Source of the DNA: Cyanobacteriota bacterium
Lineage (GTDB): Bacteria > Cyanobacteriota > Cyanobacteriia > Cyanobacteriales > Microcoleaceae
Length of the DNA: 62,586 nucleotides
Direction of reading: 5' to 3'
Assembly: GCA_025362325.1 (NCBI GenBank)
Contig: JANYGO010000056.1
Location: 1-62,586, forward strand
In this document: piece by piece, positions 34,359 to 43,341 of the stretch
How positions within the stretch are numbered: position 1 is the first letter of the stretch
How the letters are laid out: each line of letters opens with the position of its first letter
Program-made: the position numbers and the translations under genes
The notes under the pieces: generated by a model
What the model was told of the DNA's origin: nothing
Database searches by the model: none
Seen by the model: the letters and a program-made list of their open reading frames with translations, nothing else

Positions 34359-37300
34359 ATGGCAATTTTACACGGCAGTTGGCAGCTCGAAAGCGAAAAA
34401 AGTGGCTTATTTATTTGGGGAGAAACTTGGCGAAAAATTGGGACCATCGATATCGTTGAATCGAGAAATATTCTGCATCCCTTAGCAATGACGGAAGCTG
34501 AATTTAAGATTTTCGTAACTTCCTTGCAGCAGTCGGGCAAACTAAACTGGCAATTGCCGGAAACCGCAGAGATTCAGGAAAAAAGTAAGAAAACTAGGCG
34601 ATCGCCCAAAACTCAAAACGCAGCGATTCCCACGGAAAATTTATCGATTCAGAGGCAAATTCGGGCGCTCGCACTTCCCACCCAAATCTCCGCAGACAAC
34701 GCAACTCTGATGCCGCAGCACTCAGCAGCCGCACTCTCAGAACCGGCCCAAACTGAGGAAATTTATCTTTATCCTTGGCAAGTCGAGGGCTATTTACTTA
34801 ATCCTCAAGCAGCTTTTGTTTTCTTGCAATCGCTACCGCTCAATAGCACAGAAACTGACTTTTTTGTTGGCTCGGATTTGCGTTTTTGGTCTCATCTTGC
34901 TAGGTGGAGTTTGGATTTATTGGCGAGATGCAAATTTTTGCCAGCATTAGAGCAACTATCGGACGGTTCTGCTATTGCTAAATGGCAACCTTTGTTAGAT
35001 AGTTCTACTGATATTCTCCGTCTCGCTACTTTTTCTAAGCAAATGCCGACGGCTTGTCGAACTTATCAGAAGGGTTCGGCAGCGGATTTAGCGGATGGAA
35101 GATTGGCAGCGGATTTTGTAGCGGATTTAACGGATGGAAGATTGGCAGCGGATTTTGTAGCGGATTTAACGGATTTAACGGATTTAAGAGATGGAAATTC
35201 GGCTGCGGAGTTGGTAAAGGCTTTAGCGGTGGATTTGCCTGTGGGGGCCCAGGAGTTGGTGTTGGGGTTTTTGAGTAGTGTGGTAGATTGTGAAGTGCGA
35301 TCCTCTTCGAGGGCTGCGCTAACGGCTGCTAGCTCAAATTTTGACATCAAAACAGTTTCTCCAACCCGCGAATGGCTGCAAGCTTTGCAACAGGAATCTG
35401 GAATTGTGCAAGTAGAATCAGCAGCCTTGGAAAAATTGGCAACCAAGCTGAGTGCTTGGAGTGCACCGCTGCAAAACCAACTGTCTCAACAAAATCAATT
35501 TCACACTTGCTTTCAACTCCTACCGCCGTCTCCCGGTAAAGTTAACTGGAGCTTAAATTATTGCTTGCAAGCAGTAGATGAAATCGACTTTTTGGTGGAC
35601 GCGACAACTGTTTGGAATAACTCAGTCGAGCGTTTTAATTATGCGGGGCGGACAATTGAATTACCTCAAGAAACTTTGCTCAGCGGCTTGGGTTTAGCAT
35701 CGAAACTTTATCCTTTAATTGAACCGACTTTGCAAACCCAGCGCCCTCAATCTTGTCAATTAAATCCGCTGCAAGCTTACGAGTTTATTAAGTCTGTGGC
35801 TTGGCGGTTTGCTGATAGCGGGTTGGGCGTAGTTTTGCCGCCGAGTTTGACAAAGGCTGATGGTTGGGCGAGTCGTTTGGGTTTGAGCATTCAAGCGGAA
35901 ACTCCGAAGGTGAATCCGGCGAAAGGTGGGCGGGGCTTGCAAAGTCTGCTAAATTTTAAGTGGGAATTGACGATCGGCGGACAGCGCATTTCTAAGGCAG
36001 AATTCGATCGGCTGGTAGAACTTAATTCGCCTTTGGTGGAAATTAACGGCGAGTGGGTAGAGTTGCGCGCAACCGATGTGAAGGCTGCTAAAACTTTTTT
36101 TGCTAGTCGCAAAGAGCAAATGACTCTTTCTTTGGAGGATGCTTTGCGTTTGGCTTCTGGCGATTCTCAGATGATTGAAAAGTTGCCTGTGGTGAATTTT
36201 GAAGCAACTGGTCAACTTCAGGAATTGTTGAATACTTTAAGCGATAATCAGGCCGTAAGTGCGATCGCGACTCCGGCGAGTTTCCGAGGACAATTGCGGC
36301 CTTATCAAGCGCTAGGGGCGGGCTGGTTGGCATTCTTAGAACGCTGGGGTTTAGGTGCTTGTCTCGCCGACGATATGGGATTGGGAAAGACGATCCAGCT
36401 AATCACTTTCCTCCTGCACTTACAAGAACAAAATGCCCTAAAAGCGCCGACATTACTGGTTTGTCCCACATCAGTATTAGGCAATTGGGAGCGCGAAGTC
36501 AAGAAATTTGGGCCGACGCTGAAAGTGTTAGTTCACCACGGAGAGCAACGCGCTAAAGGTAAAGCATTCGCGGCCGCAATTAAGGGCAAAGATTTAATAG
36601 TTACCAGTTACGCGCTGGTGTTTCGCGATGCTAAGGAAATTCAAAGCACTAAATGGCAAGGATTGGTTTTAGACGAAGCCCAAAATATTAAGAATTCCGA
36701 GGCTAAGCAGTCGCAAGCGGTGCGGCAAATCGAGGCATCTTTTAGAATTGCGCTGACGGGAACTCCGGTGGAAAATAGACTGCAAGAATTGTGGTCAATT
36801 TTGGAGTTTCTGAATCCCGGCTATTTGGGGCCGCGCAATTTCTTTCAGCGCCGATTTGCAATTCCGATCGAAAAATATGGAGATAGAGAATCATTGCATA
36901 CTTTGCGATCGCTCGTTCGGCCTTTCATCCTCCGCCGCCTGAAAACTGACAAGGAAATCATCCAAGATTTGCCGGAAAAACAAGAGATGACTGTATTTTG
37001 CAGTCTGGCGGCTGGACAGGCCGCACTTTATCAGAAAGTAGTCGAAGAGTCAATCGCTAATTTGGAATCAGCCGAGGGCATTCAGCGCCGGGGAATGATT
37101 CTGGCTTTGCTGGTAAAACTCAAGCAACTTTGCAACCATCCGGCTCTTGTGAAAGCAGAAGCTAAGCCCAAAGAATTGAGCATTAACAGCCAAGAATCGG
37201 GGAAATTGCAGCGGTTGGTGGAAATGTTGGAAGAGGTTGTCGCTGAGGGCGATCGGGCTTTGATTTTTACTCAATTTGCCGAATGGGGAAAACTCCTGAA

Positions 37301-37748
37301 ACCGCATCTAGAACAGCATTTAGGGCGAGAAGTTTTGTTTTTATACGGCGGAATTCGGCAGCAGCAGCGGGAAGAAATGATCGATCGCTTCCAGCACGAT
37401 CCCCAAGGCCCGCCGATTATGATATTATCGTTGAAAGCGGGCGGTACTGGCTTGAATTTAACCAGAGCAACGCACGTTTTTCACTATGATAGATGGTGGA
37501 ATCCCGCAGTAGAAAATCAGGCAACTGACCGCGTATTTCGCATCGGTCAAACTCGCAACGTGCAAGTCCACAAATTTGTCTGCACGGGTACGTTAGAGGA
37601 GAAAATACATGATATGATTGAGAGTAAGAAAGCTCTCGCCGAACAAGTAGTTAGTGCTGGCGAAAACTGGCTGACTGAACTTGATACTGACCAACTTCGC
37701 AATTTACTAATTCTCGATCGCAATGCTATTATAGAAACAGAAGAATAA
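34359..37748 (+). CDS. SNF2-family helicase (HelZ/RapA-like DEAD/DEAH ATPase)
   Basis: A 1129-residue SNF2-type ATPase. A cyanobacterial N-terminal region (1-630; MAILHGSWQLESEKSGLFIWGETW opens the family) precedes the motor. Motor motifs: DDMGLGKTIQ Walker A (about 671), LDEAQNIKN (about 770), TGTPVENRL, then the C-terminal helicase lobe with LKAGGTGLNLTRATHV and ATDRVFRIGQTR. Between residues 240 and 290 two 13-residue duplications (ADL.DGRLAADFV) and the in-frame repeat copy F (RSSSRAALTAA) expand the N-region. It is followed after 44 bp by a nuclease-like gene and a SWIM protein gene, a probable operon for DNA or chromatin processing. Confidence 0.9.
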   Translation: MAILHGSWQLESEKSGLFIWGETWRKIGTIDIVESRNILHPLAMTEAEFKIFVTSLQQSGKLNWQLPETAEIQEKSKKTRRSPKTQNAAIPTENLSIQRQIRALALPTQISADNATLMPQHSAAALSEPAQTEEIYLYPWQVEGYLLNPQAAFVFLQSLPLNSTETDFFVGSDLRFWSHLARWSLDLLARCKFLPALEQLSDGSAIAKWQPLLDSSTDILRLATFSKQMPTACRTYQKGSAADLADGRLAADFVADLTDGRLAADFVADLTDLTDLRDGNSAAELVKALAVDLPVGAQELVLGFLSSVVDCEVRSSSRAALTAASSNFDIKTVSPTREWLQALQQESGIVQVESAALEKLATKLSAWSAPLQNQLSQQNQFHTCFQLLPPSPGKVNWSLNYCLQAVDEIDFLVDATTVWNNSVERFNYAGRTIELPQETLLSGLGLASKLYPLIEPTLQTQRPQSCQLNPLQAYEFIKSVAWRFADSGLGVVLPPSLTKADGWASRLGLSIQAETPKVNPAKGGRGLQSLLNFKWELTIGGQRISKAEFDRLVELNSPLVEINGEWVELRATDVKAAKTFFASRKEQMTLSLEDALRLASGDSQMIEKLPVVNFEATGQLQELLNTLSDNQAVSAIATPASFRGQLRPYQALGAGWLAFLERWGLGACLADDMGLGKTIQLITFLLHLQEQNALKAPTLLVCPTSVLGNWEREVKKFGPTLKVLVHHGEQRAKGKAFAAAIKGKDLIVTSYALVFRDAKEIQSTKWQGLVLDEAQNIKNSEAKQSQAVRQIEASFRIALTGTPVENRLQELWSILEFLNPGYLGPRNFFQRRFAIPIEKYGDRESLHTLRSLVRPFILRRLKTDKEIIQDLPEKQEMTVFCSLAAGQAALYQKVVEESIANLESAEGIQRRGMILALLVKLKQLCNHPALVKAEAKPKELSINSQESGKLQRLVEMLEEVVAEGDRALIFTQFAEWGKLLKPHLEQHLGREVLFLYGGIRQQQREEMIDRFQHDPQGPPIMILSLKAGGTGLNLTRATHVFHYDRWWNPAVENQATDRVFRIGQTRNVQVHKFVCTGTLEEKIHDMIESKKALAEQVVSAGENWLTELDTDQLRNLLILDRNAIIETEE
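35082..35190 (+). repeat. 39-bp in-frame tandem repeat in the SNF2 gene
   Basis: The unit beginning gcggatttaacggatggaag occurs at 35082-35120 and 35121-35159 (one mismatch), then partially from 35160 with acggattta triplication. Confidence 0.85.
35295..35326 (-). repeat. Interspersed repeat, short form, copy F (in SNF2 gene)
   Basis: gtgcgatcctcttcgagggc then tgcgctaacgg, read in frame as RSSSRAALTA, as in CheA. Confidence 0.8.
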
Positions 37749-37792
37749 TTTCAGTAACATGGGCATACTGTTTCAGTAAGGAGATCGACACC

Positions 37793-38431
37793 ATGCCGAA
37801 GGTTTTAGATCCAAACGAGTCTTACAGCTTTAGCAAGTATTTTGATTTGCCTTTTTCGCCTGAAGATATTTTAGCAGATTTGGGCTGCACGATCGAGCGC
37901 ACCGATCGCGAAAATCTCCCTTACACGCAATGCGAATTAGATTGGTTGCCAGAACTAGCAGAGAGTATGCGACGCAGACTGAAACGGGTGAATACAACCA
38001 CTGAACAGGCCCGCCGGGAGGCATTAATTTTTCCGTTGCTCGATCGGATTTGCGATTTATTTGACTATTCAATTAATATTGAGTATTCGATTAGTGTGAG
38101 CAATTGGTTAAAAGGCTCCCTAGATTACTATATTCCCAGTCCGAGCAATCTTCTAGTCATTGAAGCAAAACAGTCGGATTTGACCAAAGGTTTTACTCAG
38201 CTTGCTGTTGAATTAATTGCTGTTGATGGCTGGATAGAAAGTAATAGTCCGATTTTGTACGGTGCGGTTTCGACGGGGGAAATTTGGCGATTTGGGCTGT
38301 ACGATCGCGCAGCACGTCATGTGGTAGAATATATACCGCTGCATCGAGTGCCGCAGGATTTGGAGTTTGTAACTCGGACGATTATTGGCATTTTGCAGGG
38401 AGAGTCGAGCGGAGAAAATATCGTTTTATAA
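37793..38431 (+). CDS. PD-(D/E)XK nuclease-like protein
   Basis: A 212-residue protein whose middle part has the layout of a PD-(D/E)XK nuclease: an N-terminal helix with Glu (EQARREALIFPLLDRI, 71-86), Asp111 in GSLDYYIPS, and the E124-A-K126 pair in LLVIEAKQSD, followed by a helix (FTQLAVELIAVDGW). A good ribosome site (aaggaga) precedes the ATG. It lies 44 bp after the SNF2 helicase gene and 9 bp before the SWIM gene. Related proteins annotated only as hypothetical are common in cyanobacteria. Nuclease activity is inferred from the motif only. Confidence 0.65.
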   Translation: MPKVLDPNESYSFSKYFDLPFSPEDILADLGCTIERTDRENLPYTQCELDWLPELAESMRRRLKRVNTTTEQARREALIFPLLDRICDLFDYSINIEYSISVSNWLKGSLDYYIPSPSNLLVIEAKQSDLTKGFTQLAVELIAVDGWIESNSPILYGAVSTGEIWRFGLYDRAARHVVEYIPLHRVPQDLEFVTRTIIGILQGESSGENIVL

Positions 38432-38440
38432 TTGCGTTTT

Positions 38441-39268
38441 ATGATAGACAGAGAATGGTGGACACAACAGTGGTTAGATTTAATCAATACCTACCGCTTC
38501 AAAAAGCGCTTAGAACGCGGCTGGCAATACGCGCGCGAAGGTAAAGTCCTCAGCATTAAGTTTCCCAACCAAGAAGTAATCGCCCTAGTTCAAGGCACTG
38601 ATCCCAAACCCTATCAAGTTTCTTTAGGACTTGATACATTAACTGATGAAGATTGGGATTATGTGATTGAAAATATGTCGCAAAGAGCGGTTTTTTCAGC
38701 TAAACTATTAGCAGGAGAAATGCCGCACAATATTGAGGATGTATTTGCAGCGGCCGGCAAAACCCTATTTCCCTTAAGTTTGTCAGATATTCGATCGCGC
38801 TGTAGCTGTCCTGACCCGAAAAATCCTTGCAAGCACATCAGTGCAGTATACTACTTGTTGGGCGATCGCTTCAGCGAAGACCCCTTCGTACTGTTTCAAA
38901 TGCGGGGAAGAACCAAAGAGCAAATCTTGACAGCACTCCGTCAGAGACGAGGTACGCAAGCAGAGGAAAATTCCCAACTCAACTCCGGCGAAAATTCCCC
39001 GACTGCGAATGCTAAATTGCCCAAGGTCGATCGCTTCTGGGAATACAACCAGCAGCTAGAATCATCTTTAGTCGTAATTGTACCGCCGCCCAGCAGCGAA
39101 ACAGTCTTAGATATTTTAGGCCCAATTCCCCTCACCACCGACGGAAAAGGAACCGCCAGCAAATCCTCCCCCGCATCTGACGCGCTGAAGCAGCAATTTA
39201 GCAAAATCTACCAAGCAGTTAGCCAGCAAGCAGTTTTAGCCGCCCTGAAACGGGGCGAAGGAGACTAA
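38441..39268 (+). CDS. SWIM zinc-finger protein
   Basis: A 275-residue protein starting at ATG 38441 (an in-frame TTG at 38432 adds three residues). The SWIM motif CxCx6CxH is seen as CSCPDPKNPCKHI around residue 128-140, followed by YYLLGDRFSEDPFVLFQMRGRTKEQIL, which is typical of bacterial SWIM proteins next to SNF2 ATPases. It starts 9 bp after the nuclease-like gene and is probably translationally coupled, since no separate strong ribosome site is seen. SWIM domains bind DNA or proteins, and the pairing with SNF2 is known in bacteria. The C-terminal 100 residues are polar. Confidence 0.85.
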   Translation: MIDREWWTQQWLDLINTYRFKKRLERGWQYAREGKVLSIKFPNQEVIALVQGTDPKPYQVSLGLDTLTDEDWDYVIENMSQRAVFSAKLLAGEMPHNIEDVFAAAGKTLFPLSLSDIRSRCSCPDPKNPCKHISAVYYLLGDRFSEDPFVLFQMRGRTKEQILTALRQRRGTQAEENSQLNSGENSPTANAKLPKVDRFWEYNQQLESSLVVIVPPPSSETVLDILGPIPLTTDGKGTASKSSPASDALKQQFSKIYQAVSQQAVLAALKRGEGD

Positions 39269-39287
39269 CAGATTATTCTTTATTCAA

Positions 39288-39337
39288 TCCGCGGAGGCGG
39301 ATTTCGTTTGTATAGTAGCGGTTTCAACCGCCGAGTC
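39288..39337. repeat. Interspersed palindrome GGCGGTTGAAACCGC family, copy 2
   Basis: tccgcggaggcgga ... gcggtttcaaccgccga, inverted relative to copy 1, just after the SWIM gene. It may double as a terminator. Confidence 0.75.
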
Positions 39338-39344
39338 TTATGAT

Positions 39345-39455
39345 CTAATTGCGTTTAGCAGAAGGAGGGTTTGTGAAACGCAACCAAGTTGCCAAAGTTG
39401 CTACAGCGAAAACAGAAGCCAAGCTGAAAGTCAAGAAAGTTTCAAAAGCTGACAT
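39345..39455 (-). CDS. Possible 36-residue single-pass membrane protein
   Basis: Minus-strand ATG at 39455 with a good ribosome site (aagagga, 8 bp upstream) encodes 36 residues: a hydrophobic helix (FLTFSLASVFAVATLATWL) and a short Pro/Lys-rich tail. Size and shape resemble small thylakoid subunits, but I cannot match it to a known one. On the other strand a GTG at 39373 with an aaggagg site opens a 34-codon Lys-rich frame, so only one of the two can be real. Confidence 0.35.
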   Translation of the reverse strand: MSAFETFLTFSLASVFAVATLATWLRFTNPPSAKRN

Positions 39456-39591
39456 AATCGTGTTCCTCTTAATTTGAGCGATCGAGCAAGTCTTTTCCTT
39501 TATCTTTATATCAGCCTCAATCCATTTTTTCAATCGGCTTGCACATAAAGTTTTTACTACTTTAAACTTGGCAATATTCTGTTACATAAGT

Positions 39592-40230
39592 TTACATATA
39601 CCTCAGATTACTCATAATCTCGATCAATGCCTGGGGGCGTTCAATCAAAAAATCGGGATTGTGTGCAGCCAAAGCCTCCAGAGAATTAAAACCCCAACCT
39701 ACAGCAATTATCTTAATTCCAGTTTTTTTAGCAGCATCTATATCTCGGATTTCATCTCCCACATAAATGACTTCTTCAGGATTTATATGCTCTCTTTTTA
39801 GCCATCTATCAATAACTTTATTTTTCCCAAAAGTTGAACCGGAGTAAATAAAGGTGAAACTGTCTTGCAAACCATTGATTTCCAGCAATGCTAAGACATT
39901 TTCTCTGGAATTAGAGGTAATAATACCCAGTTGAAAGCCAAGTTTTTTTAACTCCAGCAAAACTTCCTTAATTCCCGAAAATAATTTAATGTTGGGAATT
40001 TCACTGCGCAACTCTGCTTTCAACTTTCTAATCAGCAGCGGGACTTTGAAGATAGAAATGCCAGAATACCTAAGGATTTGCCAAGAATTTAAATTGCTCA
40101 GTTGAGCGAGTTCCTCTTTTGTCGCAGACTTAAAGCCGAATTCTGCTGACAAACGGTTAGTGATGCTCAGAAGAATATCGATTGTATCTGCTAAAGTACC
40201 GTCAAAATCAAAAATAATTACTTTGGTCAT
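39592..40230 (-). CDS. HAD-superfamily hydrolase (phosphoglycolate phosphatase-like)
   Basis: A 212-residue HAD phosphatase. The nucleophile motif FDFDGTLADT (residues 7-16) is complete. Motif II TSNSRE is at about residue 110, motif III Lys is near KREH, and motif IV VGDEIRDIDAA is at about 160. A helical cap lies between motifs I and II, as in the Gph/phosphatase subfamily. Substrate cannot be read from sequence; phosphoglycolate or another small phosphate ester is likely. It lies immediately downstream of the tRNA-like pair on the same strand. Confidence 0.85.
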   Translation of the reverse strand: MTKVIIFDFDGTLADTIDILLSITNRLSAEFGFKSATKEELAQLSNLNSWQILRYSGISIFKVPLLIRKLKAELRSEIPNIKLFSGIKEVLLELKKLGFQLGIITSNSRENVLALLEINGLQDSFTFIYSGSTFGKNKVIDRWLKREHINPEEVIYVGDEIRDIDAAKKTGIKIIAVGWGFNSLEALAAHNPDFLIERPQALIEIMSNLRYM

Positions 40231-40305
40231 TGGGAAAGATTAAATCAGGAATGGGAAATCTATTCTATATTACCCATTACCTCTTGATTGTTAACGCAAA
40301 AAAGA

Positions 40306-40377
40306 TAGCAACGGCGGGAATCGCACCCGCATCTCCCGGTATACTCCAGGGAATTCTATCACTTAAACTACGTTGCT
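40306..40377 (-). tRNA. Degenerate tRNA-like sequence 1 (positional anticodon GUA)
   Basis: Folds as a tRNA on the minus strand: 7-bp acceptor AGCAACG/CGTTGCT, D-arm, and a perfect T-stem GCGGG/CCCGC. The anticodon stem CCCTG/CCGGG has one mismatch and its loop GAGTATA lacks U33. The T-loop is TGCGATT (position 55 changed). By position the anticodon would be GUA, but there is no long variable arm as in bacterial tRNA-Tyr; the D-arm looks Gly-like. Probably a decayed or phage-type tRNA. Confidence 0.5.
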
Positions 40378-40379
40378 GG

Positions 40380-40451
40380 TGGCAGCGAACCGAATCAAAC
40401 GGTTGTCTCTCGCCTTGTAGAGGCGACGCTCTACCACTGAACTACACTGCC
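40380..40451 (-). tRNA. tRNA-like sequence 2 (positional anticodon UAC, Val)
   Basis: Minus strand: acceptor GGCAGTG/CGCTGCC (one G-U), D-arm GTTC/GAGC, anticodon stem TCGCC/GGCGA with loop TCTACAA, T-stem AACCG/CGGTT with loop TTTGATT. U33 is replaced by C and C56 by T, so it is atypical. A 3' ACCA is encoded, and its last A is the first base of tRNA-like sequence 1, so the two abut as in dense tRNA arrays. Confidence 0.6.
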
Positions 40452-40723
40452 CCATTTGATTATACATTTTAAATGCGACAATTTGATAATTGCCAAAATA
40501 ACGCACTCTACAGATAAATAACCATCAAGTAGGGTGCATCAGTTTGGATGATTTGTGTTTCCCACCAATAACCTCAAAACTGACGCACCGGCAAAAAATG
40601 GTGCGTCAGCAATAGATGTTTCATCTCTATCAAAATTCTGCTAACTGACGCACCTTACCGATAAATAACCCTTTTTCTTTCTTCCTTTTTCCTTATTCCT
40701 TATTCCTTCTTTCCTTCAAATTA

Positions 40724-41939
40724 TCACCAGGGCGAATCAGTATAATCTTTAAATAACTTGCCATAAACATAGCGTTTATCATTTATTCCTGCATAAATCG
40801 GGTCACAAATGCGCGCCGCCGCATCTATCGCATCAAAAGGAGGTTGAACGCCGCGTGCTTGCATAGTTAAAACTTGAGGATGAGGGTGTATAAAACTTAC
40901 CCATCCCGGATCGACCGCATTCATAAAAATTTTGTATTTTGCGTACTCTTTGGCGCAGGTGCGAGTCATCATGTTCAGCGAAGCTTTTGCCATGTTAGTA
41001 TGCGGGTGACGCCAAGATTTGTCGCCGTTAAACAGCCATTCTTTTGAGGAAACATTGACAATATACTTGCTGTTTTTAGGAAAAATATTCATGAGCCTTT
41101 TGAGCCTGCTGTTGATAGCAAAAGGAGCGTTCGCATTAATTACATGAACTTCTAATAATTCCAAAATGCTCACCTCATCGTCCTTCATCAGCCAACTGTT
41201 GAAAGGACGCAAATCCACTTGCTGTCCGTCGCTATCGTACATCCCCAGCGGAAACCAACTAGAGTTATCTTCCTCTGATATCAAGTTCTCTTGCTCTAAA
41301 GTCAAGGCTAAAGCACTTGCAGTTTGGTTGTCGGAATCTCCCGGTGCGATCGACTTTAGCACATCCCCACCCAGATCCAAAAAGTGCGTTAGCGAAGCTT
41401 GCAGAAGAGGATCGCACTACCAGCGGCTGAATTTCCGCAGGCAAAACCTCGAAAGGCAGAGCTTCCAAATCCCTCAAATGCTGGTAAAATGCCACAGGGC
41501 GGCGAACGGTTTGAGCTGCATTGTTGACAATAATATCGAGTCGGGGATAGGAACAAGTGAGGTGTTGTGCAAAGCGCTCAACCTTGGCAATATATCGCAA
41601 ATCTAACTCGTAAACGTGCAGGCGATCGCCCCAATCACCAAAATCAGTTTCAGCAGCATATTTCTTAGCAGCATCCCGAGCAAAACGAGTCGTAGCAATT
41701 ACCGAAGCACCAGCCCTCAGCAACCTCAAAGTTACAGCATACCCAATTTTTACCCTCGCTCCCGTCACCAAAGCAAACAGCCCGTGGAAATTAGCCGTTT
41801 CGTTCCGTTTCGCATAATTAAATTCGCCACAATCCAAACACAAACCGCGATCAAAAGAATGCGGCTGTTGAAAAATATTCTTGCAGACAAAACAGCGTTG
41901 CAGTTTATCCATATTCAATCCATAATTGAAATCAAACAA
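40724..41939 (-). pseudogene. Short-chain dehydrogenase gene split by a 34-bp repeat
   Basis: Two overlapping minus-strand frames form one SDR-type gene. The first 174 codons carry a Cys-rich zinc-ribbon-like N-terminus (CFVCKNIF...CLDCGEF), the cofactor motif (ALVTGARVKIGYAV, a variant of TGxxxGxG) and NNAAQ. The second part continues with NVSSKEW and later regions, including a degenerate active site (no clear YxxxK; HTNMAKASLNM is present). Removing exactly the 34-bp repeat at 41384-41417 joins the frames (…EIQPLV/FLDLGGDV…) into about 393 codons. As it stands the product is truncated after the repeat, unless the second half restarts at the TTG at 41380. Confidence 0.75.
41384..41417 (+). 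repeat. Interspersed repeat, short form, copy G (disrupts SDR gene)
   Basis: gtgcgttagcgaagcttgca followed by gaagaggatcgcac. Its length of 34 bp is not a multiple of three, so it shifts the frame. Confidence 0.85.
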
Positions 41940-41978
41940 GAATAACTATAGCGGTTCTCAAGCGTGGTGAGGATAGCC

Positions 41979-42026
41979 CTATGCCCACGGAGGCCTATGC
42001 CCACGGAGGCCTATGCCCACGGAGGC
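41979..42026 (+). repeat. Three perfect copies of a 16-bp unit
   Basis: ctatgcccacggaggc occurs at 41979, 41995 and 42011 without mismatch, followed by a partial unit. It lies between the SDR and pentapeptide genes. Confidence 0.9.
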
Positions 42027-42076
42027 CACGGAGCCCTATGCCGTTCGCGTACATGATCTTTCTGAGAAAGGCTATA

Positions 42077-43200
42077 TCATGTCCAGGCACATCGCGAAAG
42101 ATTAGCATCAGTAAAATTTGCCCCATCAATATTAGCTTTTTTCAAAATAGCACGGCTGAGATTAGCATTCCTGAAATTAGCCCCGCTGAGATTTGCTTTC
42201 AGGAAAGTTGCTCTTTTCACAACAGCACCGCTGAGATTAGCACCAGCCAAAGAAGCTTTATTAAAATCAGCATCGCACAGGTTAGCTCCCGTAAAATCAG
42301 CTTGATAAAAATCAGCATTTGTCAAATCTGTGCTCTCTAGATTAGCACCGCGCAAATTAGCTCTCATAAAACAAGCCCCTGCAAATTTACTCCACCACAA
42401 ATTAGCTCCTGCAAAAACAAATCCTTTAAAATTCCAGCCATTCAAGTTAGAGCGAATTAATTTAATCCCCGCCAGATTTGCTCCTGTCAAATTTGCCCCA
42501 GCTCAGCCAGACTCAAATCAGCCCCGCTCAAGTCAGCACCACTCAAATTAGCACCGCTTAAATCAGCTCTACCGAGTTTAGCTTTTTTCAGGATGCTTTG
42601 AGATAAATTAGCTTCCCTAAAATTAACTGAACGAAGGTTTGCTTGACTGAGATTAGCTCCCTGCAAATCAGCCCCGCTGAGATTCGAGCGGCTCAGGTTA
42701 GCGCCGCTAAAATCGGCATTTCTCAGATTAGTTACTTCCAAGTTACTCTGAAAAATTTTGGCTGTTTGCAAATTGCTGCCTTCAAAATTTGCTCCTGCTA
42801 AATTTGACTCTCTCAGGTTAGCGCGGCTCAAATTAGCTCCGCTTAAATTTGCCCAACTCAAGTCTACGAAACCGCCCAACAAAAGTAGATTTTGCACTCT
42901 CCATTTATTCCAGATTGCTGCACCTTTTTTGAGCAAAATGATTTGTGATTCCTGACCAAATATCGCAGCAGCGGTAGCTCGCACCCGCTCGTCAGCATCG
43001 TCAAAAACTGTAATTACTGCTTCTAAACCTGCTTCTCCGTAGTTGAGAGCCTCTGAAAGTGCTGCTAGCCTTGTTTCAGCTAGCGGGCTTGCTAAGCGGT
43101 GCTTGATTCCTGCTATGCCGCCCAATAAAGCAGCATTAATTGGAGGTGGATTTTTACCGCCCAAAATTGCATCGTATTGTGTGGGTTCGTTTGCAGACAT
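42077..43200 (-). pseudogene. Pentapeptide-repeat protein gene with a frameshift
   Basis: The N-terminal part (from ATG 43200) has MSANEPTQYDAILGG and a HEAT-like segment (LAALSEALNYGEAGLEAVITVFDDADERVRATA) before A(D/N)LxX pentapeptides. The frame stops with TGA at 42487-42489 (…LAELGQI). The pentapeptide pattern continues in another frame (TGANLAGIKLIRSNLNGW…) to 42077. Intact repeats on both sides of the break imply a recent indel or sequencing error near 42490-42500; the joined protein would be about 370 residues. Pentapeptide proteins of this cyanobacterial type have no assigned role. Confidence 0.7.
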
Positions 43201-43280
43201 GGATTTTAGAAGAAGGAAGTTCGGCAACGGATTCGCTCCGCGGATGTAACGGATGTCAGGAAGAAGGAAAAAAGAGTGGA

Positions 43281-43341
43281 ACTACTTACTAAATGACTAA
43301 TGACTAATGACTAATGACTACTGACTACTGACTGCTGACTA
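43281..43341. repeat. Heptamer repeats running into the queG stop codon
   Basis: taatgac and gactact heptamers run without a break through the queG stop (43339-43341) and supply its last codons (Ser-Gln-stop). Confidence 0.8.

Noticed and set aside
37830..38072. Frames antisense to or overlapping the nuclease-like gene
   Set aside because: No motif or ribosome site; the sense frame has a good ribosome site and a nuclease signature.
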